Positions 27,042 through 34,888 of a stretch of DNA of 64,000 nt are shown here, in pieces (positions within the stretch are counted from its first letter, which is position 1; every line of letters begins with the position of its first letter). The stretch is from a virus. Made by a program: the position numbers and the translations under genes. The stretch is taken from positions 124,001 to 188,000 of IMG/VR virus record IMGVR_UViG_3300035180_001778; one strand, given 5' to 3'. The notes under the pieces are model-generated. The model worked only from the letters and a program-made list of their open reading frames with translations. It searched no databases and was not told where the DNA came from.

Positions 27042-27381
27042 AATCTCTACGTACTCCGCAGTGTCCGTAGTTGAACCCGTACAGGAACGTCGCCCCTGAA
27101 GGGGGCCGGAACTCGAAGTCTGCCTGCCCGCAACACGAGTGCGAAAGCTCGAAGGCAAGACGATCCGCCGGGTTGGACACATCGGCAAACCGGAAGGAAT
27201 CCGAGCACTCGTACGCCTCGTGATCCTCCCAAATCGTGAGGATCTCAGCGTCCACGTAGGCAGCGATATCCTCGTCGTATAGGGTGGGGAGTACCTCCGC
27301 GAGTGCCGTGCGGCCACCCTTGTAGTAAGCGAAGGCCGCGGGGGAGAGGTCCAGGACGAGGAAACGGGGATCGATGCTCAT
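27004..27381 (-). CDS. Unknown protein (125 aa)
   Basis: Acidic, with many aromatics and a HSCCGQADFEF segment near residue 80 that could bind a metal. The start at 27381 is preceded by CTGTAGGACTCCC. No family recognised. Confidence 0.55.
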   Translation of the reverse strand: MSIDPRFLVLDLSPAAFAYYKGGRTALAEVLPTLYDEDIAAYVDAEILTIWEDHEAYECSDSFRFADVSNPADRLAFELSHSCCGQADFEFRPPSGATFLYGFNYGHCGVRRDYANRIHGHERRA

Positions 27382-27417
27382 GGGAGTCCTACAGCTAGGA
27401 CCCCCATCCGATCAACC

Positions 27418-27789
27418 TCAGACGCGGCTTTCCCAGTACTCGTCCTTCGACTCGTACAGCTCCATGTAATCCTCGATGCGATCCTTCAGGTTGTCCCGCC
27501 AGTTCTGGGTCCGCTTCACGATAGGCGCCTTGTCGGGCACCATCGGCCGGTCCTTGCCGAAGTTGTAGAACTGGACGCGGATCGCATCCTCCCCTTGGCC
27601 GGCTCCCATCCCCGAGTTGGGATGGATCGAAGTCCAGATCCGGATCCCGATGGTCTTCGCCTCGTTCAGGAAGAGGTTGATGACGACCTCCCCCCGGCTG
27701 GCCCCATGCTGAGGCCTGAGCGCCCGGAAGGCTCGCTTGAGGTACGTCTCCATCTCGGGCAACGTGATCTGCGTGAATTGAGCGGCCAT
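27418..27789 (-). CDS. Unknown protein coupled to the helicase gene (123 aa)
   Basis: ATG at 27789 overlaps the helicase stop (TGATG). The core (residues about 30-80) is an alpha/beta unit with RGEVVINLFLNEAKTIGIRI and VQFYNFG strands, followed by a charged C-terminal helix. Coupling suggests it works with the helicase, but no function is recognised. Confidence 0.6.
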   Translation of the reverse strand: MAAQFTQITLPEMETYLKRAFRALRPQHGASRGEVVINLFLNEAKTIGIRIWTSIHPNSGMGAGQGEDAIRVQFYNFGKDRPMVPDKAPIVKRTQNWRDNLKDRIEDYMELYESKDEYWESRV

Positions 27790-30700
27790 CACGCCCTCCG
27801 ATCGTACGAGGTGTCAACCCCGCCGGCTGTCATGAAGTAAGAAGCCATGTCCTCGAAGGGCGGGGGCCCATGATCCCCGAAGTCCCCCTCATCCTCAGCC
27901 GTCTTCGGAGTACCCACTTCCGCGGGCAGAGGAACGTCCTTCTCGACGTTCTCCCCCGGCTTGAGGCCTGCCTCGAAGACGAACCGTGAAGGTGCTTTGG
28001 CACAAACCACGGTGAGGTTCTTCGCGGCCCGGGTGAGAGCGACGTAGGCGAGATTCCGCTCCGCTTCGAGCTTCCTCAGCTCCTCTTCCGGATCCGGCGG
28101 GGGCTCATCCTTCTTGGGCTTCTTCTCGACCGGGAAGATACCCGCCGGCATGCACACGAAGACGTTCGGCCACTCGGCCCCCTTCACGCTGTGGACCGTG
28201 GAAAGGACCATGCACCGCGGACGCTCTTCCCGCTGCTCCGGCGGGAGCTTCTTCTGATCCAGAGCCCACTTCTTGAGGTCGACTCGAAGTGTCTTCGAGG
28301 CATCCGAGTAGCGCTCCAGCTTCTTGATGAAGCCCAGAGCCGTCGTCGGGTCGTGACCCAAGTCGTGGTCCTGCGCGTTCGGCTGTGCGATCTGGTAGAG
28401 GAACTGCACAGCTCCAAGCCCCTTGGCAGGGTTCTCCGGAGCGGGAGGTGCCGAAGGATCCCCAGGCTCTCCCTCCGTCTTGGGGAGCATGAGGTTGCCT
28501 TCGTCATCGACGACAGGCTTGACCGAGTCCGGCTCTTCCTCTTCCTCGGCGTCTTCGCTCCCATCCGAGTAGAGGGACATGTCATTCGAGATATGCTCTC
28601 GAAGAGTGACGGTCTTTCGGGTGTCCTCCCCCGTCCGGTTGTTGCGGTAGCCCGTCGTCGCCTTGACGTCGTCGAGGATGATCTTGAAAACATCCTCGAC
28701 GGGCATCGACGTGTCGTTGATGGTCTTCTTGAGCTTCGCGACCTGAGCCCCCATTTCGAGGAGGGTCTCCGTCATCTCGTCGACAGACTTCCGCCAGAGC
28801 CAATCCCCCGTGGCCATCAGCTTGTTCTTGTACGGCTGCTTGAGGGCTTCGGCGAGCTGGCGAGCGTAAACCCTCTTGGTGATCACCTCGAAGGGGTTGA
28901 GCGACTTCACGTCCATCCCGTCCCCACGAGCGATGTCCTGGAGAGCCTCCTTGACGATCTCGGCCACCTTGTCAGTCGAGAGGTAGAGACCACGATCCGG
29001 CTTCGTCAGGCTCGACGCCAACGAGAGCTGCATCTTCTCGAAGTTGGTCCCGCCCGCGAGGTCGAGGTAGCCAAGCACAGCCTTGGACTCAGGGGCTTCC
29101 AGGAAGCTCGACCCACCCACACGGGTGTACGGGATGCCCTCGATGATACAGGCCGTCTCGTAGTCGTTCAGCTCGTTGTTTGTACGAGCGAGAACAGCGT
29201 AGTCCTTCTCCTCGCTCGTCGGATTCGCACGAAGCTCCTTCGTGATCCGCTGAAGGGTATAGATGGCCCCAGAGGCGTTGTCCCCCGGCACCGTGACCTC
29301 GATCGAAGCTTCCTTGCGAGCCTTCTTCGGGTTCGCGCGAGCCTCCATCGGGATCTGGTTCGTGTTGTGGGCGACGAGCTTGTTGGCGCACTCGACGATC
29401 TCCGGAGCGCAACGGTAGTTCGTCTTGATCATCCGAGTCTTCCAGCCCTCCTTGCCGTTGAGGGCGGTGAAGAGATCCGGGCGAGCCCCGCGGAACTGGT
29501 AGATGGCCTGCTTGTCGTCACCGACCATCCAGAGGGACTTGCCGTCCTTGCCATCCGTGATGTGCTGAGACATCAGGTCGAAGACTTGGTGCTGAACCGT
29601 GTTGAGGTCCTGGCACTCGTCCACGAGGATGTGGTCGAACATGTTCTGAACCAAGGTGCGAGCCTTGGGGTCACGAACGAGGATGTCCCGGTAGACCTTG
29701 ACCATGTCGTCGAGATCCCCGAGTCGCTCCTTGCCCGGACGGAATGTGTCCATCCACTTGTCGGCGGTCTTGCTCTGCGAGCACGGCGGACGCCAGCCCG
29801 GGATGTCCCCCTTGAGACCCGAGCCGATGTGATACCAGATCGCCGCCTTGATCTCCTCTTTCGAGGTGGCATTGGCGAGCGCTTGCTCCGGAGAGACGTC
29901 GTTGCCCTTCCAGACGTTGATGAGCAAGCCAGCCTTCTTGGCGCTGGGAATGTCTTCCAACGCCTTCGGTTGGACCTTGTAGTAGGACGCCAGAGCCACA
30001 GGCCCACATTCCGTCCAGACACCCTTGATGGCCAGCGTGTGGTTGATGGGCTTCGGGCCACGCTTGAACTTCTGCCCCGGCTCCGGGTTGGCGATGAGCC
30101 GCTCCTCAGAGAAGAGCTTCTGCTCCTCTGGAGTACCGAAGGCCGGGATGTTGGACCCTCGATCGCCCACGATGAATCGCATGAAGAGCGAGTGCATCGT
30201 CCCCACGGACATCTGCTTCATCTCGTTCTCGCCGCACTTCTTGGCGATCTTGTCCCGCAGCTCGTTCGCCGCCTTCCGGTTGAACGAGCACGCCAGGATG
30301 CGGCCGGGCTTGACCCCGCGATCCTTGATGAGGTACTGAATTCGAGCGACCAGAGTCGTCGACTTCCCAGCCCCAGCTCCCGCGGCAATGAGAACCTTGC
30401 CGTCCGTGAGAGCTGCTCCCCGTTGCTCCGGGTCGAGGGAACGGAGGGGCTCCGGGACATTCTTCAGGTCTTCGGGGTCTGCCATGGCCGCTGCTACAGT
30501 TGCAGCCGCGATGCCAACAACCTGAGATTTCGTGACGGGAGCATCAGGCTCGTTTTTGGCGTCCAGAGACTTCAAGGCCGTCGCCTGAGCTTCCTCCTGA
30601 ACCCGCGAGATGATCTTGTCCTGGCGGTCTGTGGTGCCCTTCGTCTCCTCGGACGCAGGGTCGGCAGCTTCCGCCTTCATACGCTCGACGGCCAGCTCCT

Positions 30701-31301
30701 TGGACGCGTCGACCCGCCCGCCAGTTTGGCTAACCGCTGTCACAGGTGTCGGAGGAACCCCCGACCCTGCCAATTTGGCAGCCTCGTCGATCCAGTTCCG
30801 GATCCGGATGTTCTTGACGGGGATGACCGCGAACTTGTCGAGGGCGGCATCTGCATCGTCCACCATCGAGGCCGCGATAGCCGCTCGAACCTCTTGGAGG
30901 GCCTTGTTCGTGGAGAACACCGCCCGCATTGTCGAGGCACCACCCCGAGAGAGCAGGGTACGAATCTGGAGAGCCCGGCGAGCGGCCCCGTCCGGGGTCG
31001 GCCTCAGCCGAAGAGCCTTCTCCAGCATCTTCTTGTGGGTGTCCGACGGGAGGTTGGCTTTCATGAAGCCAGCGATGACCTCGCCGTGGAGCATGTCCGC
31101 CATTCGGAGCAGCTTCAGCCCGTTGGCCGTCATCTCGTCATGGGGGAGCCCAACCTCCTCCATGTACCGCATGTAGGTATCGAGGGCGAGAAGGAAGACC
31201 ACGTATTCGGCGATCTGGAGTTCGCCGAACGTCTTGTCGACCTCGACAACCTCTTCATCAGCGGCCTGACGACGGTCGTAGATCATCTGGGTGTCGTGCA
31301 T
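27789..31301 (-). CDS. UvrD/Rep-type SF1A helicase with a novel N-terminal region
   Basis: The 1170-residue protein has all main SF1A motifs: Walker A AGAGAGKST (307-315), Walker B DECQD (561-565), motif III GDDKQAIYQFRG (594-605), NYR (628-630), motif V STVHSVKGAEWPNVF (about 1035) and motif VI YVALTRAAKNL (about 1085). It would unwind DNA 3' to 5' using ATP. Residues 1-290 do not match the family: a helical domain, then an Ala/Glu-rich linker. A region around residues 395-520 between motifs Ia and II is an extra insertion. It belongs to the accessory block and may serve replication, recombination or repair. Confidence 0.9.
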   Translation of the reverse strand: MHDTQMIYDRRQAADEEVVEVDKTFGELQIAEYVVFLLALDTYMRYMEEVGLPHDEMTANGLKLLRMADMLHGEVIAGFMKANLPSDTHKKMLEKALRLRPTPDGAARRALQIRTLLSRGGASTMRAVFSTNKALQEVRAAIAASMVDDADAALDKFAVIPVKNIRIRNWIDEAAKLAGSGVPPTPVTAVSQTGGRVDASKELAVERMKAEAADPASEETKGTTDRQDKIISRVQEEAQATALKSLDAKNEPDAPVTKSQVVGIAAATVAAAMADPEDLKNVPEPLRSLDPEQRGAALTDGKVLIAAGAGAGKSTTLVARIQYLIKDRGVKPGRILACSFNRKAANELRDKIAKKCGENEMKQMSVGTMHSLFMRFIVGDRGSNIPAFGTPEEQKLFSEERLIANPEPGQKFKRGPKPINHTLAIKGVWTECGPVALASYYKVQPKALEDIPSAKKAGLLINVWKGNDVSPEQALANATSKEEIKAAIWYHIGSGLKGDIPGWRPPCSQSKTADKWMDTFRPGKERLGDLDDMVKVYRDILVRDPKARTLVQNMFDHILVDECQDLNTVQHQVFDLMSQHITDGKDGKSLWMVGDDKQAIYQFRGARPDLFTALNGKEGWKTRMIKTNYRCAPEIVECANKLVAHNTNQIPMEARANPKKARKEASIEVTVPGDNASGAIYTLQRITKELRANPTSEEKDYAVLARTNNELNDYETACIIEGIPYTRVGGSSFLEAPESKAVLGYLDLAGGTNFEKMQLSLASSLTKPDRGLYLSTDKVAEIVKEALQDIARGDGMDVKSLNPFEVITKRVYARQLAEALKQPYKNKLMATGDWLWRKSVDEMTETLLEMGAQVAKLKKTINDTSMPVEDVFKIILDDVKATTGYRNNRTGEDTRKTVTLREHISNDMSLYSDGSEDAEEEEEPDSVKPVVDDEGNLMLPKTEGEPGDPSAPPAPENPAKGLGAVQFLYQIAQPNAQDHDLGHDPTTALGFIKKLERYSDASKTLRVDLKKWALDQKKLPPEQREERPRCMVLSTVHSVKGAEWPNVFVCMPAGIFPVEKKPKKDEPPPDPEEELRKLEAERNLAYVALTRAAKNLTVVCAKAPSRFVFEAGLKPGENVEKDVPLPAEVGTPKTAEDEGDFGDHGPPPFEDMASYFMTAGGVDTSYDRRA

Positions 31302-31314
31302 ACATCCTGCTCAG

Positions 31315-31329
31315 GGGATAGAAACTACA
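31315..31329 (-). promoter_or_regulatory. Promoter-like TGTAGTTTCTATCCC before the helicase gene
   Basis: The same 15-mer, with one change, lies before the gene starting at 36368 (36389-36403). A TTGGTA stands 18 nt upstream of TGTAGT and could be a -35. The helicase ATG follows 13 nt later with AGGA before it. Confidence 0.45.
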
Positions 31330-32172
31330 TCAAGGATCAGCTTGATGTACCAACCATGCGCCCTGGGTGGGAGCGCGATCTGTGAAGTTGGCGAGCCTCA
31401 AGAACTCACCCACGTTCTTTTCCAGGAGAAGCTTCTGTCCGAGCATCTGGTCGTAGATAGGCATCGACTCCTTCGAGATAATGCAATACCTCCGCGTGGG
31501 CTCCCCATTCTCAATGAGGTCCACGTTGTGGGCGTACCCCTTCCGAACCCGATAGATTCTACGGTCTTCCCCACGAACGTGGAATGCTCCCGTCGTCATC
31601 AACTCCTCTTGCTGGTCATCTGTGAGGAACTGCTCCAGGAGAACCCGAGATTTGGCGAGAGCTTCGGTCTCCTGTTGTCTCTCCAGCTCCAGAGCTTCGC
31701 GGTTGGCGATCCTCGCCGCGAACATGGCTCGAATCACAGGGTGCAAGCCCTCAAAGTTCTCCCCCCGAGGTTCCCTGCACACTTGGAGGATCAGGTCCTC
31801 AGCCCTCGCGCCATCAAGGGCATAGGCGTTTCGGCAGCTATTCCCAGGCAAAAAACCCAAACCGCAACAAGTCCACAACCCGAGAGGGGGCAAGTCGCAG
31901 ATAGTTCGGATTGAGAAAATAAGGCTCCCATCCACCCCCAAAGCATCAAGGGTGAGAAGCCAGTCAGGCAGAAGTCCGGCGAGATATCGCACGGTGAGGT
32001 CTACGCCGAGGGGAATGATGACGCGAGCTGTGTGGGCTCTTCGAGGCTCCCACCAAGATGTGGGAGGATCCGCTTCGTTGAAGTTGAGGGTGTGGTATCG
32101 CCCTCCAATCTCTGTGTCGTAGATCGGAATCTCACCATCCCCCAAGTGATGTATCAAGAGGGAGGTGATCAT
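31330..32172 (-). CDS. Unknown protein with Cys motif and a C-terminal small domain
   Basis: 280 residues from ATG at 32172, one base after the HNH stop (TGAGATG), with a GGGGGG purine tract before it. Residues about 115-130 hold a CCGLGFLPGNSC motif. Residues about 190-275 form a small domain (FLTDDQQEELMTTGAF.VRG...YRVRKGYAHNVDLI) seen in many phage and bacterial hypothetical proteins. It ends with a MLGQKLLLE..VGEFLRLAN segment that I also recognise from such proteins. Function unknown. It is somewhat AT-richer than the tail genes. Confidence 0.6.
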   Translation of the reverse strand: MITSLLIHHLGDGEIPIYDTEIGGRYHTLNFNEADPPTSWWEPRRAHTARVIIPLGVDLTVRYLAGLLPDWLLTLDALGVDGSLIFSIRTICDLPPLGLWTCCGLGFLPGNSCRNAYALDGARAEDLILQVCREPRGENFEGLHPVIRAMFAARIANREALELERQQETEALAKSRVLLEQFLTDDQQEELMTTGAFHVRGEDRRIYRVRKGYAHNVDLIENGEPTRRYCIISKESMPIYDQMLGQKLLLEKNVGEFLRLANFTDRAPTQGAWLVHQADP

Positions 32173-32173
32173 C

Positions 32174-32662
32174 TCACCCCCCGGTCGCGTGAGGGCACAC
32201 GCCCCCATTCAAATGGGACCCCAGGTTACAAGAATGACAAGCCACCCGGAAAATGGCAGGCCATCCTTGGCTCTTGGCCCAGTGGTGAACGTGGCCCCCA
32301 ATCTCCCGACGATGTTCGTTACCCTTCCCATGAAGGTGATCCAGACCCAAGAGCATTGTCACGTTCTCCCCACAGCAATAGCAAGCCGGATTTTCGCCTC
32401 CGTAGACGTGGAGAGCCTCCAGAAAAACCTCACGACGTCTACGGTTCGTGTTCTCTCGTTTTTGTTGGAGATGTGCCTCTCTATTTCGAGCCTGCCAATC
32501 AGAACCATCCGAGGGGCTGAAGGGTCCGATCGTCCCTTCACGCCTACCTTTCATGTAATTCTGGGCATAGTCCGAGTTTGCTTCTCGCCAATCCTTGCCA
32601 GCTTTGAGAAGCTGGTCTTTGTGTGCCTGGTAGTATGCCTGATTGTCAGCTCGTTTCGCCAT
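32174..32662 (-). CDS. HNH endonuclease
   Basis: 162 residues. A basic helical N-terminus is followed by CYCCG, then LGLDHLHGKGNEHR, then a CHSCN segment and a GVCPH end: a zinc-supported HNH nuclease core of the phage type. It is a likely homing enzyme inserted between two unrelated genes. ATG at 32662 is chosen; the open frame continues upstream to 32974 but reads Arg/Gly-rich there and overlaps the next gene. Confidence 0.8.
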   Translation of the reverse strand: MAKRADNQAYYQAHKDQLLKAGKDWREANSDYAQNYMKGRREGTIGPFSPSDGSDWQARNREAHLQQKRENTNRRRREVFLEALHVYGGENPACYCCGENVTMLLGLDHLHGKGNEHRREIGGHVHHWAKSQGWPAIFRVACHSCNLGSHLNGGVCPHATGG

Positions 32663-32688
32663 ACCCAGGCAGGCGTATCGATTCCTTA

Positions 32689-33042
32689 TTAACCCCCCGT
32701 CATCGGCGGAACAAGGAGAACCTGGGGAGCCGTGGCATCGAACTCCTTGATCTGCTCGCCCTCGGTCGCCGGAACCTCTTCGGCGTTCTTGGGCTTGACG
32801 AACCGCATCCGACCCGCGTCCGCGTCGAAGTTCTCCAGCTCTTCCCCCTTGCGGACCATCTTCTTCTCGTCCTTCGTGAAGCTCACGAGACGGAAGGCGA
32901 GGTAGCCCTTGCTTGTCAGGTCGACGAAGAGCGCCCGAGCGGTCTCGACCTCTTCCGGGTTGGTCGGGTCCCACGAATGCTTGGTGTCGCCCGCCTTGCC
33001 CATGATGGCAAATTGGTGCGTCGAGGTTGCGAGATCAGTCAT
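32689..33042 (-). CDS. Unknown protein (117 aa)
   Basis: A compact acidic protein. The middle contains a RALFVDLTSKGYLAFRL helix-strand pattern seen in many jumbo-phage unknowns. GGTGTA-N10-ATG precedes it. Confidence 0.6.
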   Translation of the reverse strand: MTDLATSTHQFAIMGKAGDTKHSWDPTNPEEVETARALFVDLTSKGYLAFRLVSFTKDEKKMVRKGEELENFDADAGRMRFVKPKNAEEVPATEGEQIKEFDATAPQVLLVPPMTGG

Positions 33043-33052
33043 GGTCTTCCCT

Positions 33053-33058
33053 TACACC
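33053..33058 (-). promoter_or_regulatory. GGTGTA element, 10 nt before the gene at 33042
   Basis: GGTGTA, then AGGGAAGACC (10 nt), then ATG. It starts a few bases after the upstream stop. Confidence 0.45.
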
Positions 33059-33062
33059 AAGA

Positions 33063-33560
33063 TCACTCGTAGCCCTCGATGACCCACTTCTGGTATTCCT
33101 TTTCCAACCAGGAATCCAGAGGCCCCGAGTGTCGGAAGAGATACTCCCTGTAGGTCGTCCCCGTCCGATAGTCCCGAGTCCCCGGCGGAGCCACTCGACC
33201 CGTTGCATCGTACTCGACGCCGACGTTGAAGAAGTCCGCCAGCTCTTCCTCGATGCGACCTTGAGCCCAGCGGGCAAAGGGACCGATCGGCCCATGGCGG
33301 AAAGCCACCCGGCTCGGCTGGAGTGCCACCACGAACCCCACAGCCTCATCCTGGCAGAAGAAGGGAAGCTTGCGAGTCTCTTCCGTGGAGACCGCTGTGC
33401 CCGGGAGGAAGACCATCCAGACGGGACCCCCATCCTCGAAGGACGTGAGGACGATTTTCCAGTCTGTATTCAACGTCCGAGCAACCGCAGCCGTGAGGGT
33501 TGCCTCGAAGGCCTCTTCAGTCAGCTCGCCAGGGAGGTCGATGTAGCCGTAGTTCGCCAT
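33063..33560 (-). CDS. Unknown protein (165 aa)
   Basis: Mixed alpha/beta protein, first gene after the tRNA-like cluster. No motif recognised. The region FRHGPIGPFARWAQGRIEEEL may be an exposed helix. GGTGTA-N10-ATG precedes it. Confidence 0.6.
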   Translation of the reverse strand: MANYGYIDLPGELTEEAFEATLTAAVARTLNTDWKIVLTSFEDGGPVWMVFLPGTAVSTEETRKLPFFCQDEAVGFVVALQPSRVAFRHGPIGPFARWAQGRIEEELADFFNVGVEYDATGRVAPPGTRDYRTGTTYREYLFRHSGPLDSWLEKEYQKWVIEGYE

Positions 33561-33570
33561 TGAGGGATCT

Positions 33571-33576
33571 TACACC
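33571..33576 (-). promoter_or_regulatory. GGTGTA element, 10 nt before the gene at 33560
   Basis: GGTGTA, then AGATCCCTCA, then ATG at 33560. Confidence 0.45.
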
Positions 33577-33605
33577 GACCCCAAAATCCCGCACCCCAAA
33601 TAGGC

Positions 33606-33639
33606 GAAGACCCCCAAGATAGCCTTCCGGGGGGTCCTC
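33606..33639. terminator. Hairpin after the tRNA-like cluster
   Basis: GAAGACCCCC and GGGGGTCCTC form a 10-bp stem (one G-U in the minus-strand transcript) around a 14-nt loop. It lies between the tRNA-like cluster and the next minus-strand gene. There is no U-tract on the minus strand, so it may be an RNA processing or leader structure rather than a terminator. GACCC in its stem can also pair with GGGTC before the second tRNA 3' half. Confidence 0.4.
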
Positions 33640-33688
33640 TAGTGCCGCTTTTTACACGACGTCACAGCGTTGGATCAGATTCAAGCTT

Positions 33689-33793
33689 AGACACCACGTC
33701 CTACCGCTAGACCACCTCCCTGCGAGAAGCTCGACCCATGTACGAGCGCCTTGCAGGGAGGGCGGGATTTGAACCCGCGTTTTGGCGTATTGA
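33689..33793 (-). tRNA. Circularly permuted tRNA-like gene B
   Basis: In transcript order: the 3' half (33793-33754) with anticodon-stem strand ACGCC, T-arm GCGGG-TTCAAAT-CCCGC, acceptor CCTCCCT and G73. Then 32 nt. Then the 5' half (33721-33689) with acceptor AGGGAGG, D-arm GTCT-AGCGGTA-GGAC and stem strand GGTGT. The acceptor strands pair 7/7 and the anticodon-stem strands pair 5/5 with one G-T. Joining the ends gives a 7-nt loop CT+TCAAT, anticodon UCA if this joint is right. A1-U72, G2-C71, G3-C70 and G73 match tryptophan tRNA identity. CCA is not encoded. An extra base between D-arm and anticodon stem is a weakness. Confidence 0.5.
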
Positions 33794-33867
33794 CCTGACC
33801 CTTAGATTGATGTCGTATCGGTTCTGCTGAGTCTGGAGTGAGAAGAAGAATCGTTTCCCCTCGCCTT

Positions 33868-34010
33868 TGCCTCTGCCGTCTGGGCTATCCCCCTACTCAA
33901 CCACCCAATGCGCTTTGCTAAACCCCAGTGAAGGAGCCCACACACTGACTGGCTGAATAGGGGGAGCAGGAATCGAACCTGCCCTTTTGGGGAGAGAGGG
34001 TTACTGAAGC
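33868..34010 (-). tRNA. Circularly permuted tRNA-like gene A
   Basis: In transcript order: the 3' half (about 34009-33958) with T-arm GCAGG-TTCGATT-CCTGC, acceptor TCCCCCT and A73. Then 63 nt. Then the 5' half (33894-33868) with acceptor AGGGGGA, TA, and D-arm GCC-CAGACGGCAGA-GGC. Acceptor strands pair 7/7. No 5' half lies upstream of this T-arm and no T-arm fits downstream of this 5' half, so the permuted order is the only one that closes. The anticodon arm is unresolved: CCCTC before the T-arm could pair with GAGGG after the D-arm, but the spacing is wrong and no U33 is seen. Identity unknown. Confidence 0.45.
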
Positions 34011-34045
34011 TGACTCTTACTCTGAGACTGCACTCAAATCTTTAG

Positions 34046-34051
34046 TACACC
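34046..34051 (-). promoter_or_regulatory. GGTGTA element upstream of the tRNA-like cluster
   Basis: GGTGTACTAAAG lies after the stop of the gene at 34063 and about 30 nt before the conserved AAGAGTCAG flank of gene A. It could start a separate transcript for the tRNA-like region. Confidence 0.35.
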
Positions 34052-34062
34052 ATATCTCGACG

Positions 34063-34797
34063 CTAGGCGAAGAGATTGTGGAGAATCGTCGCCCCGATGT
34101 GGCGGTTCTCGACCTCGATGGTGTTGGCCTCCTCACGCGCGAACTTCACGGCGATCCGGAGCTTCGAGACGCGGTCCTTCAGCACGTTGACCCGAGTCGC
34201 CGTGAGGGCCCCCGAGCGCTTGACGACCGTGTACTGTCCGACCGCCTTGTCCTCGTGGAAAATCTCGGTCTGCGCCGGATGGTACTGGGTGGGCTCCGCC
34301 TTCGTGATGACGGTGGGCGTCTTCCGCGTCCGCTGCGTGATGGCCGGAGCCGTGGCGAAGCAGGCCTGGTTCTCGTCGTAGGTCCACGACTCGGCCGGGT
34401 CGAGCGTCGGGAGCGAGCCGATGAACGTGGTGAGGTCGTCGAGCTGGTGCTCCAGGAAGAGCAGCACGCCGACGGGGACATCCGCGAGGATGACCTTCCC
34501 ATCCACGACGATGTTCGCTCGCGCGATGGTGTTCCCCCACTCCTTCGTGGCCGTGATGTCGAAGGCCTCCGTGAGGACCTTCACCGTGTGCTCGATGGCA
34601 TCCGCGGCCTTGAGCTGGACGTGCTTCAGCTCCGGCGGGAGCCGCTCTTCCTGCGTGTCTGAGAAGGGCGCGTAGGTCCGCGAGAACCCTTCGAGCTGCG
34701 CCGGCTTCTTCAGCTCCTTGTGGTAGGTCTTCAGCTCGTCGTACGCCTTCGACTTGAGACCCTTTTCGACCGCGATGATCTGGCAAAGCTTGCCCAT
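34063..34797 (-). CDS. Uncharacterised protein family found in actinobacteria and phages
   Basis: 244 residues from ATG at 34797 with AGAGG upstream. The sequence has a very conserved look: start KLCQIIAVEKGLKSKAYDEL, middle TATKEWGNTIARANIVVDG and VPVGVLLFLEHQL, end RVSKLRIAVKFAREEAN. I recognise this layout from a widespread family of unknown function that is frequent in actinobacterial mobile elements and their phages. It is the gene directly upstream of the tRNA-like cluster and may be co-transcribed with it. Confidence 0.7.
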   Translation of the reverse strand: MGKLCQIIAVEKGLKSKAYDELKTYHKELKKPAQLEGFSRTYAPFSDTQEERLPPELKHVQLKAADAIEHTVKVLTEAFDITATKEWGNTIARANIVVDGKVILADVPVGVLLFLEHQLDDLTTFIGSLPTLDPAESWTYDENQACFATAPAITQRTRKTPTVITKAEPTQYHPAQTEIFHEDKAVGQYTVVKRSGALTATRVNVLKDRVSKLRIAVKFAREEANTIEVENRHIGATILHNLFA

Positions 34798-34848
34798 GAT
34801 GAAAACCTCTTCTGATTCGATTTGCTGATGCTGATGACCCGAGCCCTC

Positions 34849-34854
34849 TACACC
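34849..34854 (-). promoter_or_regulatory. GGTGTA element upstream of the conserved-family gene
   Basis: GGTGTAGAGG about 50 nt before the ATG at 34797, in the divergent gap with the plus-strand genes. The ATG has its own Shine-Dalgarno, so this would act as a promoter with a leader. Confidence 0.4.
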
Positions 34855-34888
34855 ACGTCCCCGACGTAGCATCGATTTTATGGAGAGG

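Noticed and set aside
27042-27317. Upstream extension of the small gene at 26859-27041
   Set aside because: It reads Ser/Arg/Thr-rich and overlaps the coherent gene at 27004-27381.
28191-31385. A 1064-codon plus-strand open frame opposite the helicase gene
   Set aside because: It is the antisense of a gene with clear helicase motifs. Its product is Arg/Val/Leu-rich with no motif, as expected in GC-rich DNA.
32663-32974. N-terminal extension of the HNH gene
   Set aside because: It is Arg/Gly-rich and lies out of frame over the gene at 32689-33042; ATG at 32662 suits the family.
33793-33868. One ordinary tRNA made of the 5' half of A and the 3' half of B
   Set aside because: The span is about 140 nt and the acceptor strands mismatch, while each half has a perfect partner on its other side.
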